In this document: positions 5,884 to 7,054 of the stretch, piece after piece | How the letters are laid out: each line of letters starts with the position of its first letter | Position numbering within the stretch: the stretch's first letter is position 1 | Source: an uncultured Oscillospiraceae bacterium | Lineage (GTDB): Bacteria > Bacillota > Clostridia > Oscillospirales > Acutalibacteraceae | NCBI GenBank assembly: GCA_900556765.1 | Contig: USQH01000074.1 | Span: 1 to 7,054, forward strand | Length of the DNA: 7,054 nt | Direction of reading: 5' to 3' | The notes under the pieces: model-generated | Database searches by the model: none | Seen by the model: only the letters and a program-made list of their open reading frames with translations | What the model was told of the DNA's origin: nothing | Translations under genes and position numbers: made by a program

Positions 5884-5979
5884 TCGAAATCATGATTTTT
5901 TATCAGACATCTGAGTCCCGGGCGAAATGCCGTCTTGACGAAACTCAGAACACCTATCGGTGCTTCTACTCTCTTTTAC
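5875..5979 (-). promoter_or_regulatory. yybP-ykoY manganese riboswitch aptamer controlling flotillin
   Basis: Read on the minus strand, this leader folds as the four-way junction of the yybP-ykoY family, a Mn2+ sensor. P1 is GTAAAAG (5973-5979) with CTTTTAC (5875-5881). Loop L1 is AGAGTA (5967-5972) opposite GAGA (5882-5885), like the family's GGAGUA / AAGA. GAA (5964-5966) pairs with TTC (5886-5888). P2 is GCACC-GATA-GGTGT (5950-5963). P3 is TCTGAGT (5943-5949) with ACTCAGA (5910-5916), and it holds the family's diagnostic internal loop TTCGTCAAGA opposite CCGGG. Its tip is GGC-ATTTC-GCC. P4 is TGAT/ATCA (5893-5905). The UCGUCA element contains the adenine that contacts Mn2+ in known structures of this family. 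The family match is made by eye from recalled consensus and structure, not by a covariance search. Confidence 0.82.
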
Positions 5980-5986
5980 TGAGTTT

Positions 5987-6015
5987 AATATACTACATAT
6001 TTCGACATTTGTCAA
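5987..6015 (-). promoter_or_regulatory. Sigma-A promoter of the riboswitch-flotillin transcript
   Basis: On the minus strand a perfect TTGACA (6010-6015) is followed after 17 nt by TATATT (5987-5992). The predicted start near 5980 falls one base before riboswitch helix P1, exactly where a riboswitch transcript should begin. A T-tract (GGAATTTTTTTCC) lies just upstream and may assist. Confidence 0.85.
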
Positions 6016-6204
6016 TAGTTCGGAAAAAAATTCCTGAATATTACATCCTGACTCTCCGTTGAATTTATAAGCGACTGTTGTCGGAAATATGAGTATCTAA
6101 AGAGAAATTCTGTATTTTATTTATAACGGATAAAATGAAAGATACTGATAAAATACACTTTTTGCCCTGTTCATAAAAAAGCGACGGACAAATATAAAAC
6201 GGTG
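6016..6204. other. Intergenic stretch upstream of the flotillin promoter
   Basis: There is no gene or convincing terminator between the 6205 stop codon and the flotillin promoter. Only a 4-bp CGAC/GTCG hairpin without a T-tract is visible, so some read-through from the upstream gene into the flotillin unit is possible. Confidence 0.5.
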
Positions 6205-7054
6205 TTAGTTTTCTACCACGGGAGGCATGAAGTTTTCAATAGCTTTTCTGAGTTTCGGATGATGGATGACAAAATGAATGGCAGGCGACTTGTTTTTTGA
6301 TATCATTGCCCACGAACCTTCATGAATAAGCACTTGTAAGTTGCGGAAAGTATTGGCCGAATTTTGATTTAAAATATAGTTCGGATGATTTTTCGCATAG
6401 CTTTCCGATTGCTTTAGGTGTGCGAGGTAGTCTTCGTAAGTGTATGTGATATCCGATTCATAAAACATACCCGAAAGGGAAAGTGTCATTGGACAACGGT
6501 CAAATTCCTCTTTTGAAAGGCACGGTATCTCATCCTCAATTCTTTCGGTTTTCAAAATTTCCTCTGTTGTTCGTCTTTGCAATGCAGCATAGTTTAAAAT
6601 TCGTTGTGTGACTGTTTCGGAAAGATGATGCTTTTTCAGAAAATGGTCCAAATATTCCTCTTTCATAGTGTACAGCGGAAGTGAAGATAAAATATTTCTT
6701 CTGTTTCCTGCTGTGTGAGAATCTGCCAGCATAAATGCGCTCAAAGAGCTTGCGTTATCTTCACGGTAAATGTCCATCAGTGGCAGGGCGGTTTTAAGTA
6801 GCTCCTCGGCGCGTTTATTGTAATATATGACTTCGTCCTTTGATTTTGTCATATAGTACTTTCCGTTTTCATGGTAGCCGGATACGGCCTCGCCTGAAAG
6901 TGCCGCCGCGCCGGATACCTTTAATAAATGAAGAAAAACATTGTTTTGTGTACCTTTAAGATAATACGGAGAAATTTGCCCGGTCATATACATTGGTATC
7001 CAGCTTTCAAGTCCGAGCATCATATCCTCGAAGGATCGGTCAAGATTATGTATT
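6205..7054 (-). CDS. C-terminal part of an unrecognised, possibly regulatory, protein (5'-truncated by window edge)
   Basis: An ATG at 7023 could be taken as the start, but it has no proper ribosome binding site. The frame stays open upstream through IHNLDRSFED to the window edge, so the true start most likely lies outside. At least 282 residues are visible. There is no signal peptide or membrane segment, and the composition is that of a soluble cytoplasmic protein, mostly helical. Conserved-looking stretches are ESWIPMYMTGQ, GNRRNILSSLPLYT, MTLSLSGMFYESD and ISKNKSPAIHFVIHHPKLR, ending FMPPVVEN. The style resembles the long C-terminal part of clostridial helix-turn-helix regulators that carry their DNA-binding domain at the N-terminus, but that domain is not in view and I cannot name the family. 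Codon use is more AT-rich than in the flotillin gene. Confidence 0.75.
   Translation of the reverse strand, partial: IHNLDRSFEDMMLGLESWIPMYMTGQISPYYLKGTQNNVFLHLLKVSGAAALSGEAVSGYHENGKYYMTKSKDEVIYYNKRAEELLKTALPLMDIYREDNASSLSAFMLADSHTAGNRRNILSSLPLYTMKEEYLDHFLKKHHLSETVTQRILNYAALQRRTTEEILKTERIEDEIPCLSKEEFDRCPMTLSLSGMFYESDITYTYEDYLAHLKQSESYAKNHPNYILNQNSANTFRNLQVLIHEGSWAMISKNKSPAIHFVIHHPKLRKAIENFMPPVVEN

Noticed and set aside
5795..5893. N-terminal extension of flotillin by 33 residues from ATG-5893
   Set aside because: The extension would start inside riboswitch P4 and run through the terminator, and it has no ribosome binding site. The GGAGG before ATG-5794 places the membrane anchor at the N-terminus, as in other flotillins.
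5875..5979. Leader as a glycine, tetrahydrofolate or guanidine-III riboswitch
   Set aside because: Short similarities (GAGAGTAG, CACCGA, CAAGACGGC) exist, but the rest of those consensus folds is missing. The full junction and internal loop fit yybP-ykoY better.
5941..5986. AAACTCAG / CTGAGTTT inverted repeat as an RNA switching helix
   Set aside because: Most of the upstream copy lies before the predicted transcription start, so it would not be in the RNA. The 5943-5949 copy instead forms riboswitch P3.

Overview
The window looks like chromosomal DNA of a low-to-moderate GC Gram-positive gut-type anaerobe, most likely a clostridial (Oscillospirales/Ruminococcus-like) bacterium. Supporting signs are consensus sigma-A promoters, strong AGGAGG-type ribosome binding sites, intrinsic terminators with U-tracts, a Gram-positive signal peptide and sorting-signal-like surface protein, and AT-rich gene gaps around genes of about 40-50% GC. 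This assignment is an inference from style; no marker gene is present. Every supported gene lies on the minus strand, so transcription runs from high to low coordinates.

In transcription order: (1) the C-terminal part of a protein of unknown function enters from the right edge and stops at 6205. (2) A sigma-A promoter (5987-6015) drives a leader RNA whose sequence and fold match the yybP-ykoY manganese riboswitch (5875-5979). It is followed by a terminator (5847-5883) that shares bases with the riboswitch P1 helix, and then by a flotillin/SPFH gene (4364-5794). (3) A hairpin-rich gap holds a minus-strand terminator (4117-4159) and a perfect 16-bp palindrome (4221-4258). About 500 bp of AT-rich non-coding DNA follows, holding a consensus promoter (3833-3861) that overlaps a palindrome. 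(4) A large secreted, membrane-anchored family 97 glycoside hydrolase occupies 1043-3610 and ends in a strong terminator. (5) A small exported protein with one InlB/Flg_new-like repeat and an APRTG sorting-signal-like C-terminus (353-820) has its own extended -10 promoter and terminator. (6) A 71-residue single-pass membrane protein (37-252) starts immediately after that terminator.

The genes look like separate transcription units rather than one operon. A shared theme is the cell envelope: flotillin organises membrane domains, the GH97 enzyme and the repeat protein face outward, and the small protein is membrane-inserted. The most striking point is a flotillin gene apparently under direct control of a Mn2+-sensing riboswitch, predicted to be an ON switch. 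I do not recall flotillin as a standard target of this riboswitch class, whose usual targets are Mn exporters and TerC-type proteins.
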